From Chitinophagales bacterium (lineage in GTDB: Bacteria; Bacteroidota; Bacteroidia; Chitinophagales; Saprospiraceae): DNA of 64,000 nt. A program made the translations under genes and the position numbers. The DNA lies in NCBI GenBank assembly GCA_013298845.1, contig JAAFJN010000011.1, positions 100,683-164,682 on the forward strand, in the 5' to 3' direction. Positions 9,074 to 17,895 of the stretch are shown here, one piece after another (positions within the stretch are counted from its first letter, which is position 1; every line of letters begins with the position of its first letter). Below the pieces are notes generated by a model. The model saw only the letters and a list, made by a program, of their open reading frames with translations. It searched no databases and was not told the origin of the DNA.

Positions 9074-9445
9074 TTATTTTTTAAATTGTCTCCAACACCA
9101 GTTGACTGATAAAAAATAAGGCACCGTGGAGAGCAATACTTTCCAATTCATACTCAATAATCCTGCCAACGCAATGAGGGCAAACAACAATCCAATTCCC
9201 ACCAAACCCGTCATCACCACGCGCCGGTTGGGCCGACGGCTAAACAGGGATACCAACAACAAAATTTGCCCCATCAAAGGCAACAACACAATGGGGTGTG
9301 TAAATGTATCAATGCCGCCGTTTTTTTGGAAAAAAACCAAATATTCACTTTCGTAAATAAACGCTGAATTACCCCCACCCCACTCCATGTACCCCCATAA
9401 CGAGGTTAACAACGCCGCCAGAATAGATGTTTTTAGACCTGTCAT
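9074..9445 (-). CDS. Small integral membrane protein of unknown function
   Basis: A 123-residue protein if read from the ATG at 9445. A longer reading to 9559 would overlap the divergent gene and lacks protein-like content, so I prefer the inner start. Three to four hydrophobic segments are visible: TSILAALLTSLWGYM, a central PIVLLPLMGQILLLVSLF, and VGIGLLFALIALAGLLSM plus a short C-terminal one. A basic SRRPNRR loop sits between helices. It resembles small Bacteroidota membrane proteins without assigned function. It shares a short divergent control region with the gene at 9552. Confidence 0.65.
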   Translation of the reverse strand: MTGLKTSILAALLTSLWGYMEWGGGNSAFIYESEYLVFFQKNGGIDTFTHPIVLLPLMGQILLLVSLFSRRPNRRVVMTGLVGIGLLFALIALAGLLSMNWKVLLSTVPYFLSVNWCWRQFKK

Positions 9446-9551
9446 TTTTATAATCGTTCTATACTTCGCCTTTTTTGTTCGGTGTATATACCTTTGGGGC
9501 GCTTTGAGGAGGTAAAATATAGTGTTCCGAAGAGCAAAAATAATACCGTTT

Positions 9552-10691
9552 ATGCGCAAATCATTTCACCACGACCACTATTTTTTAGCCCAGTACCACC
9601 CCGATCTTATTGTACTCCGCAGCCCCGATGAACTGGCGCAGGTGGCTATTGCTCCCGCTTACCAAGGCCGGGTGATGACCAGTACGGCCACCGGCCCCGA
9701 TGGCCAAAGTTTTGGCTGGATCAATTACGACCACATTGCATCGGGGAAAAAGGTGCCCCACATGAACGTCTACGGCGGCGAAGAACGCTTTTGGATGGGG
9801 CCGGAAGGGGGGCAATTTGCGCTGTTTTTCCCCCAAGGTGCGCCTTTTACCTTTGAACACTGGCAAGTGCCGCCCGTGATTGATACCGAACCCTTTGATG
9901 TTATAGAAACCCACGCGGATCGGGTGGTTTTTGAAAAAAATTTCCGCCTGACCAACTACTCCGGTACCGTTTTTGATTGCCGGGTAGAACGCCAAATTCA
10001 ACTGCTGGATGCCGATACCATCGCCCGACACCTCGGTTTGAAACACCTGAACGGGGTGCACGCCGTTGGGTTTCAGTCGGATAATATGCTGATCAATACC
10101 GGCGAAAACACTTGGCAAAAAGACACCGGTTTGCCCAGCATCTGGATGTCGAATATGCTCAATGCCTCGGACCGCACTACGGTGGTGATTCCTTACCAGC
10201 GGGGCGACGAGGCGATACTCGGCCCGATTGTTACCGACGATTATTTTGGCAAAATACCCGCCAACCGCCTGCAACACCGCGACGGTTACCTGCTCTTTAA
10301 AGCCGATGCCCAAATGCGCGGTAAAATTGGCCTTTCGCCCTACCGCGCCATGCCCTTAACCATCGCCTGGGATGCCGAAAATGAGGTGCTGAGTGTGGCG
10401 CAATACTCCATGCCCTTCGGTACTATGGACTACGTGAATGCGTTGTGGGAAATACAAAAAAAGCCCTACGCGGGCGATTTGCTCAATGCCTACAACGATG
10501 GCATCAACGATACGGGCGAACAAATGGGGCGTTTTTTTGAAATTGAAAGTTCGTCCCCGGCGGCGGCACTGGAACCGGGCGGGGCTATCCTGCATTTTCA
10601 CCGGATGATTCATCTGCAAGGGACCAAAGACCAATTGGAGGTGATAGCAAGAGCGGTGAGCGGGCTTTCTTTGGGGGAAATGGAGTTGTAA
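9552..10691 (+). CDS. DUF6786-like protein of unknown function
   Basis: A 379-residue protein taking the second Met (9552) as start; a reading from 9522 adds ten residues that overlap the divergent upstream region. No signal peptide. The sequence is rich in beta-strand and aromatic residues (FGWINYDHI, GGEERFWMGPEGG, QFALFFPQG, NYSGTVFDCRVERQI), with a GEERFWxGPEGG segment that I associate with a conserved Bacteroidota/Planctomycetes family similar to DUF6786. That family is thought to have an aldose-epimerase-like or galactose-mutarotase-like beta-sandwich fold, but no reaction is established. It stands alone. A palindromic intergenic element follows its stop. Confidence 0.6.
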   Translation: MRKSFHHDHYFLAQYHPDLIVLRSPDELAQVAIAPAYQGRVMTSTATGPDGQSFGWINYDHIASGKKVPHMNVYGGEERFWMGPEGGQFALFFPQGAPFTFEHWQVPPVIDTEPFDVIETHADRVVFEKNFRLTNYSGTVFDCRVERQIQLLDADTIARHLGLKHLNGVHAVGFQSDNMLINTGENTWQKDTGLPSIWMSNMLNASDRTTVVIPYQRGDEAILGPIVTDDYFGKIPANRLQHRDGYLLFKADAQMRGKIGLSPYRAMPLTIAWDAENEVLSVAQYSMPFGTMDYVNALWEIQKKPYAGDLLNAYNDGINDTGEQMGRFFEIESSSPAAALEPGGAILHFHRMIHLQGTKDQLEVIARAVSGLSLGEMEL

Positions 10692-10750
10692 TTTTCGGGG
10701 ACTTGCCAGATGCGATGTTTATCAGGATGGTAGATGTAGAAGAGTGGGCG

Positions 10751-10960
10751 CGATAGCCGCCGACTAAAGTGCGGCGGTTACAGGATGTTAGATGTTTTTT
10801 GTGGTAAATACAACGATTTAGTATCCAAACTGCTCTGAAATGAGCCTCTCGCCGTTGCGGTCGTGAGCAGGTACTTTTTGACTGAAATGCATGTCGCTGA
10901 GTTTTTTACCAAAACACAAAAACATCTAACATCCTGTAACCCCCTGATTCATCGGGGGGG
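10751..10960. repeat. Long inverted-repeat element between convergent genes
   Basis: The arms GTTACAGGATGTTAGATGTT (from 10777) and its exact complement ending at 10940 are separated by about 117 bases. Each arm is flanked externally by a small hairpin: GCCGC...GCGGC at 10756-10775 and CCCCCTGATTCATCGGGGGG at 10940-10959. The arrangement looks like a MITE-like or REP-like palindromic element and could also serve as a bidirectional terminator for the converging genes. No ORF inside. Confidence 0.6.
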
Positions 10961-10963
10961 ATA

Positions 10964-11794
10964 TTACTCCAAAAAGAAGTAAGAATTGCACCTTGAATAA
11001 GCATACACAAAATAATGCCGCCCCTCGGTATCCAGCATGGTTTTGTAATTGCCCCTTGCAATATCTACACTGATGAATGCCCCGGAAGGCATACCTTTAA
11101 AGTTTGTCTCCGAGAGTTGGAATTCACCGTCGTCTTCCGTTAAAATTGTAGTCCCTAAGGATTGATACTTTGAAAATTCATCATTAAAGCCTGAATTTGC
11201 GGAGAAAAGAATACTAATGGCAACTCCTTTATCATTTTTCGGATCCGGATTCCACGTAAATACTGCGTTTCTGGATAAATTTGACCCGTAAACCCAGTTA
11301 TTGTGTCCAGTTACCGTTGCGTTTAAATCCATTGGAATGTAAAAACGGTCATCCAAAATAGTTGCGTTAGAGGCGTTTTTCATTTGGATGGCAGTGCTAT
11401 CGCCAAAACAACCCTTAATTGGTTGATAGTCATGAGGAAATCGCTTCTCATACCAACTTTTTTCAGGCGAATACGAAAGCGCTTCTTCGCTAATGACTAA
11501 ATCCCCATAAGTGGCAGGATTTTTAATGGAATCTCTTAGAATACACTGCACATCGTAACTGCTAACCTGATTCACACCAATGACTTTATTTGAACCAATA
11601 CTAATGATTCGATCCCAAGATCGGCTGGAATAAATATCCGAAGCCTGCGCAATATTGGAAATAATGCCACTCCTATACCGATTGACATTTTTTTCAACAT
11701 CATAAATAATAGTGCTTGAATGAGACATTTTTTTTTGACAACCCCAAACCAAGATCAAGCATAATAGAAAAGTGAACCGAAAAACCGTTACCAT
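10964..11794 (-). CDS. Lipoprotein of unknown function
   Basis: About 276 residues from the ATG at 11794 (four residues longer from 11806). The N-terminus has a lipoprotein signal (FRFTFLLCLILVWGC, lipobox ending in Cys), so it is expected to be an envelope lipoprotein. The remainder is beta-rich with no recognised motif; segments such as LNATVTGHNNWVYGSN and FKGMPSGAFISVDIA have no family that I can name. Base composition is lower in G+C than its neighbours. It lies downstream of and codirectional with the phosphatase gene, 31 bases away, so cotranscription is possible. Confidence 0.6.
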   Translation of the reverse strand: MVTVFRFTFLLCLILVWGCQKKMSHSSTIIYDVEKNVNRYRSGIISNIAQASDIYSSRSWDRIISIGSNKVIGVNQVSSYDVQCILRDSIKNPATYGDLVISEEALSYSPEKSWYEKRFPHDYQPIKGCFGDSTAIQMKNASNATILDDRFYIPMDLNATVTGHNNWVYGSNLSRNAVFTWNPDPKNDKGVAISILFSANSGFNDEFSKYQSLGTTILTEDDGEFQLSETNFKGMPSGAFISVDIARGNYKTMLDTEGRHYFVYAYSRCNSYFFLE

Positions 11795-11825
11795 AAGAAA
11801 ACCCATTGTTTTCCAATTAACGCAA

Positions 11826-12509
11826 CTATCCCTTATACTGCTGCCACGTCAACCGCCGTTGGGTCAATTCAAAAGCCACCAAATTACCCATTTCCGCGCT
11901 TTGAAAACGGTCGTGGTACACGCAGCCATTGTCAATATTGAGGTATTGTTGGTCCGATAAAGCGGCGAGTTGCGCCTGCGTTTCGGACAGCGTTTGTGGT
12001 GTGTGGCCGTGCACAATGACGCGATTGCCCAGCCATGTATAATCAATATCGGCGTACCAGCCGCGTTTCCACAATACGCCCACGGTATCGGTGAGCGGCG
12101 CGGGATGTAAAAAACTAAGCCCGGCGTGCACGAGAATACAACCTTCGTCTTCGATGCAATATTCAAGATTTTCCAAAAACTGGATGTATTCTTCGGGTAC
12201 GTGAGCAATATCGCCCACCCCAAAACTGTCGAGGGTTTCCACGCCACCGGCCCGGAGCCACCGGCGCAATTCGTCGCGGTCGTTTCGGGCGTCGAGCATC
12301 ATTTGTTCGTGGTTGCCGCGCAGGCACCGCACCGAATAGCCGTCTTTTTGCAGTTGTACAATGCAATCAATTACCCCTTTACTGTCGGGGCCGCGATCAA
12401 CGTAATCGCCCAATACATAAAGCGAATCGCTTTTGGTGAGACCAATGCCCTCCAAAAGCGATTCAAATGTACGGCGACAACCGTGAATATCAGAAATGGC
12501 AAACTTCAC
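11826..12509 (-). CDS. Metallophosphatase family serine/threonine protein phosphatase
   Basis: A 227-residue PPP-family phosphoesterase of the bacterial PrpA/PrpB and ApaH-like type. The signature motifs are all present in order: SDIHGC (GDxHG-type, residues 6-11), LGDYVDRGPDSKGV (GDxVDRG, about 33-46), RGNHEQMM (GNHE, about 63-70) and IVHGHTPQ (GH-like motif, near 175). Two metal ions would bind the His, Asp and Asn residues in these motifs. The likely reaction is dephosphorylation of phosphoproteins, or hydrolysis of small phosphate esters. It lies 15 bases downstream of rpoD on the same strand, so the two are probably cotranscribed. Confidence 0.85.
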   Translation of the reverse strand: MKFAISDIHGCRRTFESLLEGIGLTKSDSLYVLGDYVDRGPDSKGVIDCIVQLQKDGYSVRCLRGNHEQMMLDARNDRDELRRWLRAGGVETLDSFGVGDIAHVPEEYIQFLENLEYCIEDEGCILVHAGLSFLHPAPLTDTVGVLWKRGWYADIDYTWLGNRVIVHGHTPQTLSETQAQLAALSDQQYLNIDNGCVYHDRFQSAEMGNLVAFELTQRRLTWQQYKG

Positions 12510-12524
12510 CGTTTTCGTTGTTTT

Positions 12525-13391
12525 TTATCCCAAATAAGCCTTCAAACCTTCGGCGGCGCGGGTACGGAGGCGGCTCAATGCACGGTCGCGCACCTGGCGC
12601 ACGCGCTCGCGAGAGAGGCCAAAATATTCGCCAATTTCGTCGAGCGACATTACCGTTTGGCCATTTAAACCAAAATAAGCCGAAATCACGTCCCGTTCGC
12701 GGGGACCGAGGTGCGACAACCCTTCGGCCACTTCATCGCGGAGCGATTGTGACATCAACTGAATATCGGGTTCGTTAGAATTTTCGGGTACCATCAAATC
12801 GAGCATGGTCGCGTCGTTGTCGTCGGAGTTGCCAATGGGCGCATCCAGTGAAACGTGGCGGATATTGCTGCGAATCATATTTTCCACTTCACGCGGCGAA
12901 AGATCCAGCGCCTCGGCGAGTTCGTCGTCGGTAGGTTCGCGTTCAAATTCCTGCATGAGTTCGATTACTTTGTCGTTGACTTTGTTGTACGAACTGGCTT
13001 TGCTCGTTGGAATACGAACAATCCGGCTGTTTTCAACAATCGCCTGAAGAATGCATTGGCGAATCCACCAAACGGCGTAGGAGATAAATTTAAAGCCTTT
13101 GGTTTCGTCGAAACGGCGGGCGGCTTTGATCAAACCAACGTTACCTTCATTAATCAGGTCGGACAACGAAAGTCCCTGATTTTGGTATTGTTTGGCCACC
13201 GAAACCACAAAACGCAAATTAGCCTGTGTCAATCGCTCCAACGCTTTTTCGTCACCCTGTCGGATTTTTTGAGCCAAACTAACCTCCTCTTCGGCGCTGA
13301 TGAGGGGCAATTTACTGATCTCGAGCAAATACTTCTCCAGAGCCAGGCTTTCGCGCGCTGTAATTTTGTGAGCAATTTTTAACTGACGCAT
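12525..13391 (-). CDS. rpoD: RNA polymerase primary sigma factor RpoD/SigA
   Basis: A 288-residue sigma-70 factor read from the ATG at 13391 (MRQLKIAHK), the usual start and length in Bacteroidota; an upstream extension to 13532 is not protein-like. Region 1.2 (ALEKYLLEISKLPLIS), region 2 (LRFVVSVAKQYQ, LSDLINEGNVGLIKAARRFD, FISYAVWWIRQCI), region 3 (RIPTSKASSYNKVN, EPTDDELAEALDLS) and region 4 (LGPRERDVISAYFGLNG, SLDEIGEYFGLSRERVRQVRDRAL) are complete. It directs the RNA polymerase core to promoters of the TAnnTTTG type. The short form, lacking the large N-terminal region 1.1, is characteristic of the phylum. It heads a likely operon with the downstream phosphatase. Confidence 0.95.
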   Translation of the reverse strand: MRQLKIAHKITARESLALEKYLLEISKLPLISAEEEVSLAQKIRQGDEKALERLTQANLRFVVSVAKQYQNQGLSLSDLINEGNVGLIKAARRFDETKGFKFISYAVWWIRQCILQAIVENSRIVRIPTSKASSYNKVNDKVIELMQEFEREPTDDELAEALDLSPREVENMIRSNIRHVSLDAPIGNSDDNDATMLDLMVPENSNEPDIQLMSQSLRDEVAEGLSHLGPRERDVISAYFGLNGQTVMSLDEIGEYFGLSRERVRQVRDRALSRLRTRAAEGLKAYLG

Positions 13392-13668
13392 ATATTTAGA
13401 GTTATTGACTGTACTGTAAAAGATGAGTTGTTTGGCAAAAAGGTTTGGTATTCGACCACAAATAACTGGTATCCGGTACCGAATATTACTTAAATGGCAA
13501 CGCTTACGTGAAATAACGAAAAACCGTGCCATTCTGTTACTACTTTTGTCTCAGAAACGCAAACCTCATTGATCAACACACCTTAACCTATAATGGTTAA
13601 ATGACGTAAAAAGTTTCAACGTCGTTCCAAATAACAGGCAAAAATGACTCAAAAATTTCAAAATATAG

Positions 13669-16140
13669 ATGTATAAAGGAAAAAATCTTAAATACATTAC
13701 GCTTTTATGGACAAATAAGACAATTACCGCCGTAAAAGGTGGCTGGAGCAAGGTGCAAACCTGGGCCAAAACGCATCCGTACCGGGCCGGTGCCCTGGGG
13801 TTGTTGTTGTTGGTTTGGTTGTTTTGTTTACCCCGGCCGCTGTTTAATGCTCCTTATTGCGCCGTGCTGGAAGACCGCGACGGCGGCTTGCTGGGTGCCC
13901 GAATTGCCCGCGACGGCCAATGGCGGTTTCCGGTGAACGATTCTTTACCCGAAAAATACATCAAGGCGCTGCTGGTTTTTGAGGACAAAATGTTTTTTTA
14001 CCACCCCGGCGTTAATCCGGTGAGCACGTTGCGCGCCCTGCAACAAAACCTGAGTGCCGGGCGCACCCTCAGCGGGGGCAGTACCATTACCATGCAGGTC
14101 ATTCGGATGGCGCGCAATAACCCGCCGCGCACCATTCCGCAAAAATTAGTGGAAATGTTTATGGCCACCCGGCTGGAACTCACTTATTCCAAAACCTCCA
14201 TTTTACAACTGTACGCCGCCCACGCCCCTTACGGCGGCAACGTGGTGGGCATTGATGCGGCGTCGTGGCGGTATTTTGGCAAAAAATCCAACTCCGTGAC
14301 CTGGTCCGAAGCCGCTTTGCTGGCCATTTTGCCCAATAGCCCGGCGCTGTTGCACCCCGGGCGCGGGCGCGAAATTTTGCGCGAAAAACGCAATCGCCTG
14401 TTGCAACGATTAGTGGACGAAGGTTATATGGACGAATTTGAACTGGAACTGGCCAAAAGCGAACCTTTACCCGAAAAACCGTTGCCTTTGCCCCAACTGG
14501 CCCCTCATTTGCTCGATCGGTTACAAGCCCGCGCCGAGGCCCAAAAAAAAACCGTGGCCATACTTCAATCTACCGTTAAAAAAGAATTTCAGGTGCGCCT
14601 CGGGGAAATACTGAACCGCCGACAACAACTGTACAAAGGCAACGAAGTGCACAATCTGGCGGCCATTGTGATTGATGTTCCCACCGGCGAAGTGCTGGCC
14701 TACATCGGTAATGTGCAGGGTGCGGGCAGCGACCACAACGATCAGGTGGATATACTCACCGCGCCGCGCAGCACGGGTAGCATCCTGAAGCCGTATTTGT
14801 ACGCCTGGAGCCTGCAAAGTGGCGATATTTTGCCTTACAGCCTGCTCCCCGACGTGCCCACTCAGTTCGGAGGTTATCGCCCGGAAAACTACCGCGAAAC
14901 GTACGATGGTACGGTATCGGCGCAATTTGCGCTGGTGCGTTCGCTCAACGTGCCGTTTGTGCACCTGCTGCGCGACCACGGTTTGGAAAAATTTCACCAC
15001 GAATTAAAATTGCTGGGGTTGACCACCGTCACCAAATCACCGGCGCACTACGGTCTTTCCCTGATTTTGGGTGGTGCCGAAGCCAATTTATCCGAAGTCA
15101 CCAACGCCTACGCTTGTATGGCCCGCCGCCTCGGTGGATTTTACCGGCGCAACGGCCGCATCAGCATGGATGATTTCCGGCCTTTGAGCCTGGTGCCATC
15201 ACCCTACCCCATCAAAATAGACCAACACCTGGTGCAGGAAAGCACCGGTTTGTCGCCTTCGGCCATTTGGCACACGTTTCAGGCCATGCTGGAAGTTGAA
15301 CGCCCCAATAGTTCCGGTGAGTGGGAATTGTTCCGCTCCAGCCGCCGCATTGCCTGGAAAACGGGAACCAGTTTTGGCTTCCGCGATGCCTGGGCCGTAG
15401 GCACCAACGCCCGCTACGCCGTGGGAGTTTGGGTGGGCAACGCCGACGGTGAGGGTCGTCCGGGCCTGATTGGCGTGGATTTTGCCGCGCCCGTGTTGTT
15501 TGATATTTTTAACCAATTGCCCGGCGGCGACGAGTGGTTTGATCCGCCCTACGACGATATGATCCAAATTCCGGTGTGCCGCCAAAGTGGTTTCCGCGCC
15601 AACGAACACTGTACCGCCGATACCGTTTGGGTGGGAAAATCGGGGCTGAATGCCGCCGCCTGCACCTATCACCAACTGCTGCACCTTGATGCCAGCGGAC
15701 AATATCAGGTGAACAGCGATTGCGCGTCGCCGCAGGAAATGCAGCACGTGCCGTGGTTTATTCTTGATCCGCAAGCCGAGTACTATTACCGTAGCCGCCA
15801 CCCGGAGTACGCCCCTCCCCCACTGTTTCGAAGCGATTGCGCGGGAGCCATTACCGAAACCGCCAAAACGCCGTTGCGCTTAATTTACCCCCGCGAAAAC
15901 GCCCAGATTTTTGTGCCCGTTGACCTCGACGGGCAGTTGAGCAGCGTTATTTTCCACGCTACCCACCGCGAAGAAGGCACCGAATTGTACTGGCATTTGG
16001 ACAATGAATTTATCGGTACCACTTCCACGTTTCACCAATTTCCGCTGCAACCCTCGGTGGGCAAACACACGGTAACGCTGGTGGATAAACAAGGAAATCG
16101 GCACGTGCGGCATTTTGAGGTTTTGGCAAAAGCGCAATAA
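13669..16140 (+). CDS. pbpC: Penicillin-binding protein 1C (glycosyltransferase/transpeptidase)
   Basis: An 823-residue class A-type peptidoglycan synthase. One membrane anchor lies near residues 39-55. The GT51 glycosyltransferase domain follows with the E-D-x-x-F-x-x-H-x-G catalytic motif (Glu105 in FEDKMFFYHPGV) and GGSTITMQ near 145-155. The transpeptidase domain has S371-I-L-K (in STGSILKP) and KTGTS at 564-568. The C-terminal about 90 residues form the BiPBP_C domain characteristic of PbpC (RLIYPRENAQIFVPVDLD ...). It would polymerise and crosslink peptidoglycan at the inner membrane. Alpha-2-macroglobulin-type YfhM, often adjacent to pbpC, is not its neighbour here. Transcribed divergently from rpoD across a gap of about 280 bases in which I see no further gene. 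Confidence 0.93.
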   Translation: MYKGKNLKYITLLWTNKTITAVKGGWSKVQTWAKTHPYRAGALGLLLLVWLFCLPRPLFNAPYCAVLEDRDGGLLGARIARDGQWRFPVNDSLPEKYIKALLVFEDKMFFYHPGVNPVSTLRALQQNLSAGRTLSGGSTITMQVIRMARNNPPRTIPQKLVEMFMATRLELTYSKTSILQLYAAHAPYGGNVVGIDAASWRYFGKKSNSVTWSEAALLAILPNSPALLHPGRGREILREKRNRLLQRLVDEGYMDEFELELAKSEPLPEKPLPLPQLAPHLLDRLQARAEAQKKTVAILQSTVKKEFQVRLGEILNRRQQLYKGNEVHNLAAIVIDVPTGEVLAYIGNVQGAGSDHNDQVDILTAPRSTGSILKPYLYAWSLQSGDILPYSLLPDVPTQFGGYRPENYRETYDGTVSAQFALVRSLNVPFVHLLRDHGLEKFHHELKLLGLTTVTKSPAHYGLSLILGGAEANLSEVTNAYACMARRLGGFYRRNGRISMDDFRPLSLVPSPYPIKIDQHLVQESTGLSPSAIWHTFQAMLEVERPNSSGEWELFRSSRRIAWKTGTSFGFRDAWAVGTNARYAVGVWVGNADGEGRPGLIGVDFAAPVLFDIFNQLPGGDEWFDPPYDDMIQIPVCRQSGFRANEHCTADTVWVGKSGLNAAACTYHQLLHLDASGQYQVNSDCASPQEMQHVPWFILDPQAEYYYRSRHPEYAPPPLFRSDCAGAITETAKTPLRLIYPRENAQIFVPVDLDGQLSSVIFHATHREEGTELYWHLDNEFIGTTSTFHQFPLQPSVGKHTVTLVDKQGNRHVRHFEVLAKAQ

Positions 16141-16143
16141 AAA

Positions 16144-16812
16144 TTACAGGCGGATACTCCAACCCAACTGGGCATAAAATGGAATAAATGGTTTAGTCTT
16201 AAAATCCTGCGTAACAACGGAACCGGCTTTTAAGTAAACATCGCTGCGCCACACCGAATATCCGGCCTGAATCCCGTTGAAAAAATTGCCTCCGGTGGCG
16301 GGTTCGTACCAGCCATCCTGCACGCCCGGAAAGTTTTCCCGGTAGGCTTCACCGTGTTTAAAATGCGTCACAATGGCTTTGTCAAAACCAACATCCGCCG
16401 CCAAAAACCACCGACGCCGGTAAAAACCCGCCGTTGCCGACACTTCACAACCGAAGTTGACGAGCCGCGCCGAACTATTTTCAAAACGCCGGAAAACACC
16501 CTGGCCATTGGCGCTGATTTGCCAACTCCGCCACCGCACCAGCCGGGTTTGCACCCCGATTTTGGTTTTTAAATCGTCCAAAAATGTATTCCCCGACGGG
16601 TGCGAATGGGCAATATTGAGCAAAACCGGGCGCGATACCGGCAACCGATACGCGTACGAAATGCCATAGGTCACACCATTGTCAAGCCCCGCATTGACAT
16701 TTAAAATATGTCGCTGCGCCGGGGTAAACCGCGCCCAGTTCAACGTTTGGCTTATACCCGACTGCACGCTCAGCAATTTGATCAAAAACAATAAAAAAGT
16801 AACTTTTTTCAC
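16144..16812 (-). CDS. Predicted outer-membrane beta-barrel protein of unknown function
   Basis: A 222-residue protein using a GTG start at 16812, one base after the stop of the upstream hydrolase gene. A signal peptide (KKVTFLLFLIKLLSVQSGISQ) precedes alternating aromatic/hydrophobic strands (YGISYAYRLPV, RSWQISANGQGVFRRF, RRRWFLAADVGFD, IPFYAQLGWSIRL) and a terminal aromatic-rich strand, consistent with a small outer-membrane barrel. No named family recognised. Coupled to the alpha/beta hydrolase lipoprotein in a two-gene operon, and convergent with pbpC with stops only 3 bases apart. Confidence 0.65.
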   Translation of the reverse strand: MKKVTFLLFLIKLLSVQSGISQTLNWARFTPAQRHILNVNAGLDNGVTYGISYAYRLPVSRPVLLNIAHSHPSGNTFLDDLKTKIGVQTRLVRWRSWQISANGQGVFRRFENSSARLVNFGCEVSATAGFYRRRWFLAADVGFDKAIVTHFKHGEAYRENFPGVQDGWYEPATGGNFFNGIQAGYSVWRSDVYLKAGSVVTQDFKTKPFIPFYAQLGWSIRL

Positions 16813-16813
16813 G

Positions 16814-17818
16814 TTATTTTAGTTGGTTTAAGAAGTGAAGCATGGTAGGAAAGGTATTATCCCAACCCGTTGGAAACGACAACATATCGTGTCCGGCCCC
16901 GTTGGTACGGAACAATTCTACGCGTTTAAAATGGCTCGAAACGCGCTCGGCGTGGGCCTGTCCGTACGCCGTGTTGCGCTCGCTGTACAGGAACAAGACG
17001 GGTTTATCGTATTGGTGGAGGTTGGTGGTAAAATCAATGTTGTTTCGGTCTCCGTAGTCGCGCAGCGTGGTATTAATCACCGCACCCGAACGCCAGAACG
17101 GTAACGGGCCTTCATTACCGACGGGACTATCGCCGGTATCTTCAGCGGCGGCCAGCAAGGCGAATTTGTAATCCAGCATTTCGTGGTCGTTTTCTTTGCC
17201 CGTTAAAAATTGGTCTTGATAAACCACATCGTTGGCGGTTTCGCCCAATAAACTATACGCAAACAACCGCGAAAAATAATCTTCTACTTCGGCCCATTGC
17301 AAACCTCCCGGCTCGCCCACAATCACTCCGTCAATGGCCTCCGGATAGGTATTGATATAGGCAGCGGCCAGCATTCCGCCCCACGAATGCCCCAAAAGAA
17401 ACACTTTTTGAGCCGGATCTGTGCGATAATGCGCAATAACCCCGCTCAGTTCATCGTAAAGTACCTGCATGGACGTGTAAGAATCGGCCGGAAACCGCTG
17501 CGATAACCCGGAACCGCGTTGATCGAAAAACACTACGCGATACCCTTGGTCGGCAAAGGCTTTGCAATTGAGTAAATACCGATAATCGGCACCGGGGCCG
17601 CCGTGTAACACCAACAGCAGCGCACTGTCGGGGTGCCCAAATGCTTCGGCGTGCAACCGGGCACCATTCACCGTAATGGCCGGAATACTGTTGTCCTGGT
17701 CGGCGGTACGCGGCACTAAAAAACCGCCCTCGTGCGCATCACGGTCTTTACTACAGGACAAAAAAAGGAGGGCAAACAGCAGCAAGGCCGCCATTTGTAC
17801 TGTTGTTTTTGAATACAT
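16814..17818 (-). CDS. Alpha/beta hydrolase lipoprotein, proline iminopeptidase-like
   Basis: A 334-residue protein with a lipoprotein signal (ALLLFALLFLSC, Cys about 22). The alpha/beta-hydrolase core is clear: oxyanion segment LHGGPGADYRY, DQRGSGLS, nucleophile elbow GHSWGG, and the acid/His region near the C-terminus (SERNTAYGQ and GAGHDML). The HGGPG plus DQRGxGxS plus GxSWGG combination is typical of the S33 proline iminopeptidase family, so hydrolysis of short peptides or a related ester/amide in the periplasm is likely; the actual substrate is unknown. It is followed after one base by a GTG-started barrel protein, suggesting that the two function together at the envelope. Confidence 0.8.
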   Translation of the reverse strand: MYSKTTVQMAALLLFALLFLSCSKDRDAHEGGFLVPRTADQDNSIPAITVNGARLHAEAFGHPDSALLLVLHGGPGADYRYLLNCKAFADQGYRVVFFDQRGSGLSQRFPADSYTSMQVLYDELSGVIAHYRTDPAQKVFLLGHSWGGMLAAAYINTYPEAIDGVIVGEPGGLQWAEVEDYFSRLFAYSLLGETANDVVYQDQFLTGKENDHEMLDYKFALLAAAEDTGDSPVGNEGPLPFWRSGAVINTTLRDYGDRNNIDFTTNLHQYDKPVLFLYSERNTAYGQAHAERVSSHFKRVELFRTNGAGHDMLSFPTGWDNTFPTMLHFLNQLK

Positions 17819-17895
17819 GGCTTAATTTTTCCGTTGAGTAATGTGTTTCAACTACCCTGAGACACCGGAAACAAATTTCACCCTGATACCCGCGG

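Noticed and set aside
9446..9559. N-terminal extension of the small membrane protein to 9559
   Set aside because: It would overlap the divergent gene and its residues are not signal-like; the inner ATG at 9445 is better.
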